The notes beneath the pieces were generated by a model. The model saw only the letters and a program-made list of their open reading frames with translations. It was not told where the DNA came from and searched no databases. DNA of 64,000 bases from Haematococcus lacustris (Eukaryota; Chlorophyta; Chlorophyceae; Chlamydomonadales; Haematococcaceae): NCBI GenBank assembly GCA_030144725.1, contig JASKMD010000012.1, positions 2,713,748 to 2,777,747 of the forward strand. The letters are read 5' to 3'. Positions 42,474 through 54,378 of this stretch are shown here, in pieces (positions within the stretch are counted from its first letter, which is position 1; every line of letters starts with the position of its first letter). The translations under genes and the position numbers were made by a program.

Positions 42474-45400
42474 TTGGTTGGTGGGCGCAGGCCGCAGCTG
42501 CAGACACCACCTGCCTAGTAACCCTGCCTGGCTGCCTCCCTGCATGGACAGGAGTGGATCATGCGAGTGGCTGCAGGGCAGTCACCCGGGCCACCTTAGC
42601 CCAGGCCCTTTTGGGCCACAGCCCTTGCTAGCATGCAGTCAAGGCTGTTGCCCAGCCTGGCAGCCCCCCCTGAGCCGGCTGCAGCCCTGATGCCGCCTGG
42701 GCCCTGCACCACCTGCAGTCAGCGGGTTGTGGGCGCCGGTTCATGGCCCGCTTGATGACCTTGGCGCAGCGGGCGCATGTCCACCAGTGCACCCTGTACA
42801 GCATGACCTGCGCCACGCCACAGACCAGGTGCAGGAACTGGGAACACATAGACCATGAACCTCCAGGGGCTGGGACGGGACGAGGTCGAGGTCGAGGTCA
42901 AGGTCGGGGTTGGGTCGGGGTCGGGGCAGGGGCAGGGGCAGGGGCAGGGGCAGGGGCGGGGGCAGGGGCAGGGGCAGGGGCAGGGGCAGGGGCAGGGGCA
43001 GGGGCAGGGGCAGGGGCAGGGGGCCAGGGCGGGGGTGGGGTCTGGGACGAGGGTGGGTGCGGGTGCGTTGGCCTAGGCAGGAGTGGGTGCCGTGTGGGTT
43101 CAGCGCCGCACCTCATCAATCATGGTGTGGAGCACGGTGATGTTGTACCCCCCTGCTGGCCGGTACATGTCTGGCTGTGTGGCGGTGTTAATGGTGCGCA
43201 TCTGCGCTGCAGGGCACACAGGGGGTGGGGCCGGGCTGCAGCCTGACTGCAAGGCAAGCCCCGCACCCTGTGCCTGCTCAGCCTGCTGCAAAGCAAAGCA
43301 ACTGGCGCATGCAAAGGAGACCAAGTGGCGCGCACTGCTGGCTGGCAACTGCCCTGCACCCTGCTGGCTGGGCTGGGCTGCCGACGACTGACCTGCCGGC
43401 TGCTGCCTGCCCTGGCTCCCTTGACCCTGGAGGCAGGTCCTCAGCACCCGTGAGGGTGAGGCAGAGCTCAGGCCCTCCAGCCCTGGACGGTGTCAGGTGC
43501 TGCTGCAGGGTCAGGACCCGGCCCCTGCTGCAGTGCTCTAACCAGCACCCGCACCTCACCCAGTGTGTGCCTGCCCACCCTGTGCTGCTGGTGGCAGGGG
43601 TGGTGACCCTAGTGCAGCAGCAGCAGGGCAGCAGGGCAGCAGCTGTGCTTGCACCGTGTGCGTCTGCCCTGCGCTGCTGGCTGCTGGCTGCTGGCTGAGC
43701 TGCAGGCGGCGTGCAGTGGGCTGCTGGCCGCAGGCAGTGGCCCGCTCCCCACCTTGGCTTGGAACTTAGGGCCGTGGTCATCCCTGTCCCTGACGCCCTC
43801 CTGCAGGCCAGCACGCCGCCAGCACACCTGACTCCATCATTGGCCACCGCCATTACCGCTGCACTGCATCAGTCTGTGTGTGACGTCCACTCCTGTGCAC
43901 CACTCCCTGTGTGCTTTCCTCCTGACTGCCATCACCGCCGCAGTAGGCTCGCCACTAATGATGAGCTGCATGCTGGCTTCAGGGTCAGGTGGCGGACCAA
44001 GACAGCCCTCATGCGAGTGCGTGCCAGGCATGGCGCATGGGCCTCACCAGGAACATGTAGGCATGGATCATCTCGTGCAGCAGCGTCTGCATGCACAGGT
44101 TGCAAATACAACACGAGGCGGGCCCTGCATGCAGTGCGGTTGCTGGCTATTGAATGGCACAAAGCGGCGTCATGATAGTGGTGACCAGCTGAGGTGTTGC
44201 TGCCAGTCCTGGATTTCGCTCAACAACGCAAGCTGAAGATTGTCATGTTCACGCTCCCCATCACATGCTCCTCGCGGCCATGCACATGGCCAGAACACCA
44301 CGTGCCTGCAGCCAACCTGGCCTGGAGTGCAGTTCAAGTCCAAATAACTTTCCATTTTCTTCGATTCTCGGGGTATGGAGCAAGCTCATTATCAGCGCAA
44401 CAAGTCATCAGCACAGTAGTATCACATCAGGTCATCAGAGCAATGGGTAGTGGCAGCTCATGGCGTCAAAGCTGCTACGAGTATGGAAACATGGTGGTAG
44501 TAGGGGCTGATGCACCAGCATGCTGATCACATTGGCTGGGCCCCGTCCGTGGTGCTGCTGAGCACCGAACCACACTCTTATCATTGTGCATGTAATCTCA
44601 TGGCTCGAGGGTACATGGGTAGATACATGGGTTGGTTGGTGGTTGGGTGGGTAGGTGGTTGGGTGGTTGGGTGGATGAGTGGGGTGTGTTGGCCAGTGAC
44701 TGGCCCCTACCTCCTTCAAGTCCCTGCTGGGTCTGAACTTCAGGATAGGCTCTGACAAGCGGATGCGGCAGCCGCCCCTGAACAACCGGCACAGGCCATG
44801 CAGCCACAGGCAGCCATAAAGGAGTCAGGGGCAACCAGGGTCAGCCAGGGGCAGCCAGGGCCAGTCAGGGGCAGGGCGGATCAGCTGGGAACTGGGTCGT
44901 TGCCTATGGCATGCATGGCTAGCCATACTATTGGGAGGATCACATGGGAGCATCACAAATCAAACAAGCAGGGACAGGGTCAGGGGCCATGCAGCACCTC
45001 CCAGCCGGCCAAGCCGGCAACAAGTATCAACGCAATGACAAACCCAAGTCTCCTCATTACGGGTTGTGTTTAATCCACATGGAGTATATTCCCATGCACA
45101 TGGCATGGACGCCCACACCTAAGCCCTGTGACAGGGCTGTAACCAAGAGCTGGCATGGCAAACATGACCAGCATGGATGGGCATAGCCAGCAGCTGGCTG
45201 CGGGACGGCGCCTGGCCCTGGTCCTGAGCCTGGCCCCAGCTCAGTTGCCTGAACAGGCAGCGCTGGTCAAGCTGGGTGTGCCTAGGCTGGACAAGGACTG
45301 GCTAGCCTGCACTGGCTTGACTGGACAAGGTGTGCCAGGGCTGCTGGGGTGGTGGCTGCAGGCTGGGGTGGCGGCTGCAGGCAGCCTCGTGCCCTGCACC

Positions 45401-46015
45401 TGGGTCTCTAGAGGTAAGTTGTTGCAGGCTGTTAGGCTGCTCCAGGGCTGGTATGTGGCTGCGATGTTGACAGCTGATGACCTGCGCCTGGGTCCTCCCC
45501 TGCCACGCACCCGTTAGGTGAGAACATGCAGACCCCTGCACAGGAGGTCATGCGCTTGCTGCTCCACTCCACCGTGGTGAAGTGCAGCTTGCTCTGCAGG
45601 GTCAGGGGTCAGGGTCAGGGTCAGGGCCAGGGCCAGGGCCAGGGCCAGGGCCAGGGCCAGGGGTCAGGGGCCAGGGGTCAGGTGTCAGTGTCAGGGCCAA
45701 GGCCAGGGCCAGGGTTAGGGTCAGGGTCAGAGCTAGGTCCAGAGCTAGGGTCATGCAGAGGGCAGCAGGCAGCCAGGGAACACAATCCACGGGAGCAGGT
45801 GGGCAGTGGGTGGCGGTCAGGGAGCATGAGCTACACAGGCTGCATGAGCCCACCTCAAAGTACAGGTCATTGTAGTATCTGAACATGTCATGCACGTCAG
45901 GGAAGTCCAGGTCTAAGGGCGCTGCGCCTGCACCTGCCCTGGCTGGGCTGGGTTGGGGCAGGATGCCAAGGGCCACCAGCTCCTCATCGGTAGCACCCCA
46001 GCCATCCAGCTCCAT
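41501..46015 (-). CDS. SPRTN: Spartan-type (SPRTN/DVC1) DNA-protein crosslink protease
   Basis: The exons are 46015-45854 (ATG), 45593-45511, 44777-44711, 44086-44048, 43800-43753, 43201-43112, 42807-42713 and 42198 into the gap at 41501; all junctions keep phase. The SprT domain reads PDVHDMFRYYNDLYFE, LHFTTVEWSSKRMTSCAG, GGCRIRLSEPILKFRPSRDL, TLLHEMIHAYMF (zinc-binding HExxH with catalytic Glu), RDRDDHGPKFQAK, MRTINTATQ and GGYNITVLHTMIDE. A zinc ribbon follows: HWWTCARCAKVIKRAMNRRP, then CRDPRCGWHSHLKSCGGEW. The long Ser/Gly/Pro-rich C-terminal region is interrupted by the gap, so the PCNA-binding and ubiquitin-binding motifs expected in Spartan cannot be checked. Spartan degrades proteins crosslinked to DNA during replication. 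Confidence 0.88.
42423..42478. repeat. (GGCT)n microsatellite
   Basis: About thirteen tandem GGCT units in a Spartan intron (42199-42712). Confidence 0.95.
42912..43023. repeat. (GGGGCA)n microsatellite in Spartan intron
   Basis: About 17-18 GGGGCA hexamers with one variant unit, in the intron 42808-43111. Confidence 0.95.
45600..45745. repeat. (GGGTCA/GGGCCA)n repeat in Spartan intron 1
   Basis: Tandem hexamers change from GGGTCA to GGGCCA and back, directly upstream of the acceptor of exon 2 on the minus strand. Confidence 0.92.
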
Positions 46016-46685
46016 GCTGCCTGGCAGAACCACTGAGGTAGCTAGGGACGAGCTGATTGCGTGGATGCCACAGTTCCAAAGAGAGCGCCAAACCCCCAAG
46101 TCTCTGGCGCACTGGTGTTGTGGATGTTAAGAGGGAAGGGGTGAAGCATGTGCGCTTAAGGTTATTAGTCTGCTCTTTCACGCGCTGAGATCGCCCAGCT
46201 AGCTAAATGCCTTCCATTCAGGGTTTGCCGGCAACGTGCTGTCGTGCTGCGGTAGCGAACGCTTTTGCAGCGGGTTCGTCAAGGGGCAGTGTCGAACGCA
46301 CATTTTCTGCATATTCTTGCATGCCAATGACGCATTAAACAGTGCATCACATCAATCAACGGCTCTTTACCACGACTGCTAAGCTTATATTGCTTAGGTT
46401 GCAGGGCGCCATTGAGGTACCAGTTGGTCGCTGACACAATTTGATAGCATCATGGGCAAACGACGTCATTATGAACATCTAGCATTGCCTGGCAGGTCCT
46501 GCCCCTAACCGGCTTCCCGCCCACAGCATGGGATCAAATGTGCATGCCGTACCACTACGGTTCAAATCACTTGCACGAGCTGGCGCTCGGTGGCCACCGT
46601 GATCCGCGCGCTTTATGATCACCGAGCTCGGGCATTGCAAGCGCGACATGCGAGCAGCGTGATCACCGTCGTTCCCCAACCGGCA
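46016..46685. promoter_or_regulatory. divergent promoter region, Spartan and GT61 genes
   Basis: About 670 bp separate two ATGs pointing away from each other. It should hold both promoters. No TATA box or other core element could be assigned with confidence. Confidence 0.4.
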
Positions 46686-49600
46686 ATGGGCAGCTCCCGC
46701 AGGCCAGCTGGTGGCATGCTAGGCCGCACTGTGGTCTGCCTCATAGCCAGCTTCCTCACCAGCCTGGCCCCCTGTGCCACCCTCTCAGCCCACCCCCCAC
46801 GCTCGCACCCCCCGCCCACACCCAATGCCCAGCATGAGGCATCTACCTCCCAGCGGATGCAAGCTGAGTCGAGGGTGCAACGGGAAGAGGTTGTGGGCGA
46901 CCTCACCTACCACCCCTCCTTTGGCCTGTTCCCCCAAGGCTGCAAATGGCGCAACATAGTGAACAACACGGACGGCAGTGTGACGTATGAGTTTTGGGAT
47001 GACAGCGCCGGTAAGGGCGCCGCAGGTCACACCAGGAATTGTTGCTCTCACTTTGTAGTACTGCTCTCACTCTTCCGCCACTCAATGAGCAGCATGGCGC
47101 ACTGGTCCTGCAGCACCTCTCCTCACCCCGCCCCCCTTCCTTCCCTGCAAATTCCCATGCAGACGCATGGGCCGAGGACCGGCCGGCAGCATGCACCCCA
47201 ACTGGGATGTCGCCCGACGATGTGGCCACAGCTGGTTGGCAGTTCCACCAGGGCACACCCCGCTCCGAGGTCAGCCCAGTGTGCATGCAGCCCATGCTTG
47301 CTTCCCCGTGCATGACACATGGGCCACGCATGCCTACATGACCAATGGATGCATGGGGGCTTGTGCATGATGAAACCGACCTGGCCTAAGCCACACCCTT
47401 CCAGCCTTAAGCGGTCACCCATGCCACATATGTTTAGTGCGCAGTAGGGTGGGTCAGGCAGATTCACAGCTTCTGCTCCCAATCTCTCTCCGGCTTGCAT
47501 GCCAGGCTACCTAGCTGCTTGAGCTTGCTGTGCGCTGCAGGTGGGCTGTGACAGCAGCCACTGCATGTATCACAACCTGTACTACAACAATGGTGGGTTT
47601 CTCCCGATGGTGGGTTTGCCCCACGCACCAGGTATTGCCACCCCAGTTCTGACCAGAAGGGCTGAGGGGCAGTGAAGGGGGGTGGAGGTGCGGGCAGGCT
47701 GCTGCAGCCGCTGCTACTAGAGTGTGACTGCAGTTTGACCGTGGCTGTGTGCTGGTCTGAGCAGGGAAACTTGGGCGGGTGGTCGCGCTATTTGCCTGCT
47801 GACCGCCTGCTGACCTGGCCCCCCCTCCCCTGCTGACCCCTGCCCTGCAGGCCGCTGGTTCGCCCTGGTGGACGGCCCCATGGCCATACCCACCTGGCGC
47901 TTCAGCCGCAACCAGGAGGTGGTGGCCCTGCATGTACAGGACGTGGCCGCCTTCATGCAGGGGGTGAGGGGGCAGGGGGTGGGCCCAGAGGGGGAAGGGC
48001 AGGGGATGAGGGGGTGTGGGGAGGGCGCTAGATGGAGCGAGAAGCTGGGGCAGTGTGGTCCGGGATCACGGCAGGGGCAGCTAGCGAAGTGAGAGGCTGC
48101 TAAGGGAGGAGGAGGAGGCTAGTCTGCTAGCTAGTCTGGGGCGGGGCTGCTGGCTGCCTGGCGTGGTGTAGGAAGTCTAGGGCTGGCGGGCCTGCCTGCC
48201 TGAGTGCCCCTGGCCTGCCTGCCTGCCCTCCCATTCACCCCACCTACCCCCTTTGTGGCGCTGCAGGTGGAGTGGCGGGTCATCCCTGGCGACACCATCC
48301 TGTTTGACTTTGTGTTCTTCATCCACCCCACAGCCATTGGCCACTGGTGCGTACCTGATGCTGGGCGGCAGCAGCAGCAGCAGCAGCAGCAGCGGCGGCA
48401 GCGGCGGCAGCTGCAGCTGCATGCGGCAGCGGCAGCAGCAGCAGCAGGCCTAACTGCCCAGATGTAGACCTTGCCTGATAAGCCCCTTGGGCAGGTCAGC
48501 CACCCTCGACATGGCGGACATGTCTGGCTGTGTGACCACATCAGGCGGGGTGGCGCTGTGCAGGTGGGAGATGCTGGGCCCTCTGTACTCCCTGCTCAAG
48601 ACTGCCAGCCTCAAGCGGCCTTGTGACCAGTTCATCCTCCTACACCTGCAGGTCACCCCACCCCACCCCACCCCACCCCACCCCACCCCACCCCACCCCA
48701 CCCCACCCCACCCCACCCCACCCCACCCCACCCCACCCCACCCCACCCCACCCCACCCCACCCCACCCCACCCCACCCCACCCCACCCCACCCCACCCCA
48801 CCCCACCCCACCCCACCCCACCCCACCCCACCCCACCCCACCCCACCCCACCCCACCCCACCCCACCCCACCCCACCCCACCCCACCCCACCCCCACCCC
48901 ACCCCCACCCCACCCCACCCCACCCCACCCCACCCCACCCCACCCCACCCCACCCCACCCCACCCCACCCCACCCCCCACCCCACCCCACCCCACCCCAC
49001 CCCACCCCACCCCACCCCACCCCACCCCACCCCACCCCACCCCACCCCACCCCACCCCACCCCACCCCACCCACCCCACCCCACCCCACCCCACCCCACC
49101 CCACCCCACCCCACCCCACCCCACCCCACCCCACCCCACCCCACCCCACCCCACCCCACCCCACCCCACCCCACCCCACCCCACCCCACCCCACCCCACC
49201 CCACCCCACCCCACCCCACCCCACCCCACCCCACCCCACCCCACCCACCCACCCCACCCCACCCCACCCCACCCCACCCCACCCCACCCCACCCCACCCC
49301 ACCCCACCCCACCCCACCCCACCCCACCCCACCCCACCCCACCCCACCCCACCCCACCCCACCCCACCCCACCCCACCCCACCCCACCCCACCCCACCCC
49401 ACCCCACCCCACCCCACCCACCCCACCCCACCCCACCCCACCCCACCCCACCCCACCCCACCCCACCCCACCCCACCCCACCCCACCCCACCCCACCCCA
49501 CCCCACCCCACCCCACCCCACCCCACCCCACCCCACCCCACCCCACCCCACCCACCCCACCCCACCCCACCCCACCCCACCCCACCCCACCCCACCCCAC

Positions 49601-50347
49601 CCCACCCCACCCCACCCCACCCCACCCCACCCCACCCCACCCCACCCCACCCCACCCCACCCCACCCCACCCCACCCCACCCCACCCCACCCCACCCCAC
49701 CCCACCCCACCCCACCCCACCCCACCCCACCCCACCCCACCCCACCCCACCCCACCCCACCCCACCCCACCCCACCCCACCCCACCCCACCCCACCCCAC
49801 CCCACCCCACCCCACCCCTGACCTGCCTTGACCTTATTTGCAGCGCCAGCACCTGTTTGAGTGGGTGCGTGCCATGATCGCGGTGACCCTGGGCGTGGCG
49901 GTGGACGGCGCCCTGCCCCCCGTATACCTCCAAGAGCCAACTGACAATGCATGGAGCCAGATCAGTCAGTGAGGGGCAGGGGGGCTCGAGAGGGGGACAA
50001 GACAGGAGAGGAGGGAAATGACACAGCTTTCTGAGGGTAGGGGGGGAAGAAAGCAGGGATGAGGAGGAAGGAGGCAGAACAGGAGCTGGGGATGGGGCAG
50101 GGGGGGACCCAAGAAGGGAGGGAAGGGGAAGAGAAGGGTGCCCCAGGCTCAGGGCGCAAGGTGTTTTTAGCAGCAGTGACTCAGCTGGGGTGCTAGGGTT
50201 CTTGGCACTTCAACAGCTGCACACACGTCCCCCCTGCACTGTCTGGTGCGGCTGCCTCCTGGCTGCAGCCCAGAACCTGGAGGGCCTGAGGTCGGACACC
50301 TGGTACGTGTTTGAGAGGGTGGCCATCACCAAGGACCTGTGAGTGAA

Positions 50348-50390
<43 letters not shown>

Positions 50391-53300
50391 CCTGGGGGTT
50401 GCAGCAGGCAGGCAGGTGTTCTGGGACGAGTATGGAGGGGGTGAGGGGGGCAGGGGGTGAGGGGGGCAGCCAGGGGTTGCATCCAGAGCTGGACCCAGCT
50501 CCTGGACCCAGCTCCTGGACCCACCACCACGTCCCCCCATGCTGTCCTGCTGCCCTGCTGCCACATTGCCCCATCGCCCCACTTCCTGCAGCCCTGCCAC
50601 AGCCCTGCCACACCACTGCCCCGCTGCCCTGCTGCCCTGCTGCCCCGCTGCCTGTAGCTACACGGGGGGGGGCCGCACCTTCCTCACCCAACAAGACGCC
50701 CGCGAGTTCCGCGCCGCAGTGTACTCCCAGTACGGTGAGCTCCCAGCCCCCAGGAGGAGCCAGCCAGAGCAGCAGCAGCCCCGGCCTGCTGCCCCCTCAG
50801 CAGTGGCCCCCCTCCCCTCTCCTCCCCTTCTCAAGGGTGTCAGGGGCTGAAGCTGTCTTTGCTTCCTCCTCCTTCTATGCCCAGATTGGCATGCAGGGAG
50901 TTGGCTGGTGGTAGCCCAACAACCATCCATGTTTTGGGGCAGGTCTGCGCTGGCAGCAGCTCAGTGGCTCAGTGGCTAGCCAGCTTCTGCCCAGCTTCCC
51001 CCGCCCCCTGCTCCTCTGCTGCCCAGGCCTCCCCCCTCCGGCCCCGCGCTCGCCCATACCCCGCGTCATCACTTTCCAGCGGAAGCGCGCCAACCGCCGC
51101 ATCCTGAACGAGCCAGACCTCCTCAAGCTGCTGGCACGCTATGGCCAGCTGCAGGTGGGGCTAGGCCATCACCCCACACCTGCTGCTCCTGCGCCTGCAA
51201 AAACCTGCTGCTCACACATTAAAACACCCCCCCTCCCCCCTCCCCCCTCCCCCCTCCCCCCTCCCCCCTCCCCCCCCCCCCCTCCCCCCTCCCCCCTCCC
51301 CCCTCCCCCCGACTTACCCACCAGCCCCTGCTGCTGCTGCCCCGTCCTGCCCTGACTTACCCACCAGCCCCTGCTGCTGCTGCCCCGTCCTGCCCTGACC
51401 CTGCGGTCTCTTCTGCCGTGTCCTGGGCGCCCAGGTCGTGGAGTACAACAGCAGCAGCTCCCTGTACCAGCAGCTGCTGCAGATGCAAGGCACGGGCCTG
51501 CTCAAGGCACGGGCCTGCTGGTCAGCGTGCACACCTCAAACCTGGCAAACGCACCGCTGCTGCAGCCGGGCTCAGCCGTCCTGGAGCTGCTGCACGTAGG
51601 TGATGCCCAGAACCCTGCACAGCAGCAGCAGGCGCCAGCACAGCAGCAGCAGGCGCCAGCACAGCAGCACAGCAGCAGCAGCAGGGGGGCAGGCACAGCC
51701 GCGGGGGGCCACCGGGTAGCAGGAGCACTGGGCCAGGGCCGGGGCCCGGGGGGGGTCACACAAGGCCTCACGCCCTGGCCCCCATCACTCTCCTGCCCCT
51801 CTTACCCGCCGCCCCGCCTGCCGCCCCGCCTGCCACCCCGCGTGGCTTGTGTGCTGCATGCCCCGCGTGTGCTCCCCCCCCCTGCCCCTGCCCTGCCCCG
51901 CATGCCCTGCCGCCTGGGCCCCACCCCTATGCCCCGCCTGCCCTGCCCTGCCCTGCCCTGCCCTGCCCTGCCCTGCGCAGCGCAACTGGCACTGGAACGG
52001 CCTGGACACCAGCTTCAGGGACCAGACGCACACCATGTAGGGGCCAGGCCGGATCAGCCCGCTCCTCCAGACCACTGCCTGCCCAGCCATGCAGCTAGTG
52101 CAGACCAGTCGCTGGCCGAGTCTTCTTCCCGCTCAGCCGCCCCTCTCAACAGCCCATCACCCGCCTTACACCCACCCTGCCTCACCCCTCACCTCCATGC
52201 CCCCTCACCTCCGTGCCCCTGTCCCCTTCAATACCGTCCCCCGCTCCCCTCACCCTCACCTCACACTCCCCTCACACTCCCCTCACCCTCATCTCACCTT
52301 CCCCTCACCTTCACCTCACACTCCGCTCACCCTCACCGCACACTTCTCTCACACTCCCCTAACCCTCACCTCACACTTCAGGGGTGACATCCACCACTAC
52401 GCCTGGCGGGCGCAGTTCCTAAACCAGACCCGGTACCTGGACCCCAGGGAGGAGGCAAAGTGAGGCCTGACCCGCCAGTGTGGCAGGGGGAGGCCTGGGG
52501 GCTAGGGGGCCTGGGGACGGGATAGGAGGCGGGAAGGCGAGGGAGCAGTGTGAGGAAGAGTGAGAAACCTTCCTTTGGGGTCCCCTCCTCCTCCCATTGC
52601 CCGGCTGGCCCTGCTCTTGTGGTGGAGGCTTCACCTCGCCCACATCCCCCCTCCTGCACTCCGCCTATGCTGCACCCCCCCTACCCCCCACCTCCCCTGC
52701 CCCTTCCCCTTCCCCACTCTTCGCTGAAGAACCCCACCCCTGCCCCACCCCACCCCACCCCTGCCCCTGCCCCTGCCCCACCTTTGCCCTGTCCGCGCCC
52801 CTCCCCCTTGTGCAGAGCAGCACATAGGTTAGGGTCAAGGTGAGGGTAACCTGATCCTTAACCCTAACCCTAACCCTAACCCTAATCCTAACCTAACCCC
52901 CAACCCTGACCTAAACCCCAGCCCTGACCCCCCTGTGCAGGGTGGCCCACTGGCCTGCCTCCCAGTGCGGCACTGAGGAGTGTGTGGAGGCTCACACCCG
53001 CGTGGATGTACTGGTAGACCTGGACGAGGTGGGGCTGGGAGTGAGAGGGTGTGTGATGTGTGTGTGTGTGAGATGTGTGATGTGTGCGCCACCTCACTGC
53101 ATACAGAGGACCAGGCCGAACATTTGAACAGTGGGCAGCTAGGGCAGACTGCATTTGCAGGCCACAGCTCGTGATGTGTGATTATAGTGATACGAGGAGT
53201 GATGAAGCGTGTGATGTGTGAGTGAGTGTGAGTGAGGGGTGCGTTCACACTGAGGCAGGGTGGCTGCTGCCCTGCCGGCAGGTGCGTGCCCTGTTGGACA

Positions 53301-53401
53301 GCCGGCTGCCGCTGGTCTGGGCGGGGAAGGCGGTGAGGGAGGCCACGCTGCCTTGGCCCATGGCTCTGGACGTGCCTGAGGACAACGTGATCCCGGCCTG
53401 A
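46686..53401 (+). CDS. glycosyltransferase family 61 (DUF563) protein, one exon frame-damaged
   Basis: Fifteen exons: 46686-47010, 47163-47269, 47541-47592, 47851-47963, 48267-48346, 48495-48651, 49844-49964, 50269-50338, 50658-50734, 51027-51154, 51435-51595, 51981-52036, 52382-52459, 52941-53028 and 53282-53401 (TGA). All junction phases agree. The start has a signal anchor (LGRTVVCLIASFLTSLA), as in Golgi type II enzymes. GT61-like motifs are PRVITFQRKRANRR, VVEYNSSSSLYQQLLQMQG and SVHTSNLANAPLLQPGSAV, then NWHWNGLDTSFRDQ and HHYAWRAQ. Family members transfer xylose, arabinose or GlcNAc to glycans; N-glycan xylosylation is plausible, but the donor cannot be read from sequence. Exon 11 has a 17-bp tandem duplication (51486-51519) that breaks the frame; without it the product is about 571 residues. 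Confidence 0.82.
48361..48450. repeat. CAG/CGG-rich microsatellite
   Basis: Imperfect (CAG)n and (CGGCAG)n in the GT61 intron 48347-48494. Confidence 0.85.
48655..49817. repeat. (CCCCA)n array, about 1.16 kb, in GT61 intron 6
   Basis: More than 230 CCCCA units (TGGGG on the other strand), interrupted by rare units of one base more (48891-48905, 48973) or one base less (about 49069, 49245-49252, 49416, 49551). It fills nearly the whole intron between 48652 and 49843. Confidence 0.98.
51226..51309. repeat. (CCCCCCT)n in GT61 intron
   Basis: Tandem CCCCCCTC units with a longer C run near 51272, followed by a 50-bp direct duplication of CGACTTACCCACCAGCCCCT-type sequence (51309-51400). Confidence 0.85.
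51486..51519 (+). repeat. 17-bp tandem duplication inside GT61 exon 11
   Basis: CAAGGCACGGGCCTGCT occurs twice without a spacer. It adds 17 bases, so the conserved downstream SVHTSNLANA motif falls into another frame. Confidence 0.95.
52850..52905. repeat. (CCCTAA)n interstitial telomere-like repeat
   Basis: About five CCCTAA units plus degenerate ones in the GT61 intron 52460-52940. Confidence 0.9.
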
Positions 53402-54378
53402 TTGATCTCCCTCAGGCAGTTGGCCGGCTAGCTGTGGCGCAGTGATGGGCCTGCCGCCCCCCAGCTGCCCGACCTGGTTGGACAGTTAAATGGACTACAA
53501 GAAGGCCCACATTACTAAAGATTTGACATGGGGTCACGTGACACAAAAAAACTGAGCGCGTCCATGCAGCGGAGCCACCGAGCGCGATGATCACAGCCCC
53601 GCTAAGTAGGCTATTCTCGACACAACGCGACCCGATCTCTCAGCACCCCCGCCCGCCCCGGCATTGGTGCACATCAGCCCGAGCAGCCCGCTAGCTTTGC
53701 GTTGATGAGCTACACCGCCCTGCGCAAGAATCGCTGTAAAATTCCTAAAGATCGGTAAGATGTTATCAGAGGTGCAGCCAATGGCGGGGGTGACCAGCTG
53801 CCCGCCTGCTGCAGACCTTTTCATCCTCTGTTTCACGTTGTACCCACTGGCAATGGCCGAAATCGGTGTGCAACAGCTACCTGTCGAATCCTGGCAAATC
53901 AACAATGGTTGTTAGCATTGAGCCTTAGGTTTTTAAGTCATAGCTAGTCACTAGTGAGCTTCTTGTCTTTGGCCTCTGCGAGCACTTTTCATATGCGCCA
54001 GAGCAATCTGCAAAGCAACCAATCCGTGACCCAAAGCGCCCTTTGTGCTGTCGCATGCTGTAGCGAACGCTATATACTGCGCGGGGAACACACCACTAGC
54101 GCGTGAACGTGCCGCAGTCTGAGCATTACAGTATTGAAAGCAGTGCGGTGTACCAGTGATGCGGTGTACCAATGTGTAGCAGTGTGCAGGGCTCCAGCTA
54201 GCAGAGGGTATGGGAGTGGCAACAGTAGGAGGCAGAGCTAGAGCCAGCGCTAGGCTCTGCTGGCAGCAGTTTCTGCAGCTGGGTACACGCAGCCTATTTT
54301 GTACCACGACCCTTGCAACCAGATCTCGGAGGAGCAGCGGGGAACCTTTGGCAGCAAAGGCTGCATGGCATTGCTCAC
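53402..54378. other. intergenic between GT61 (+) and arogenate dehydrogenase (-)
   Basis: This is a convergent 3' region. No gene was recognised; open frames here lack family motifs. Confidence 0.45.

Noticed and set aside
46545..46575. Possible tRNA T-loop (GGTTCAAATCAC)
   Set aside because: No matching acceptor, D or anticodon stems could be folded around it.
48487..49831. Long ORFs of Thr-Pro-His or Gly-Val-Gly-Trp repeats on both strands
   Set aside because: They are the translation of the CCCCA intron array. Splice phases of the flanking GT61 exons show the region is intronic.
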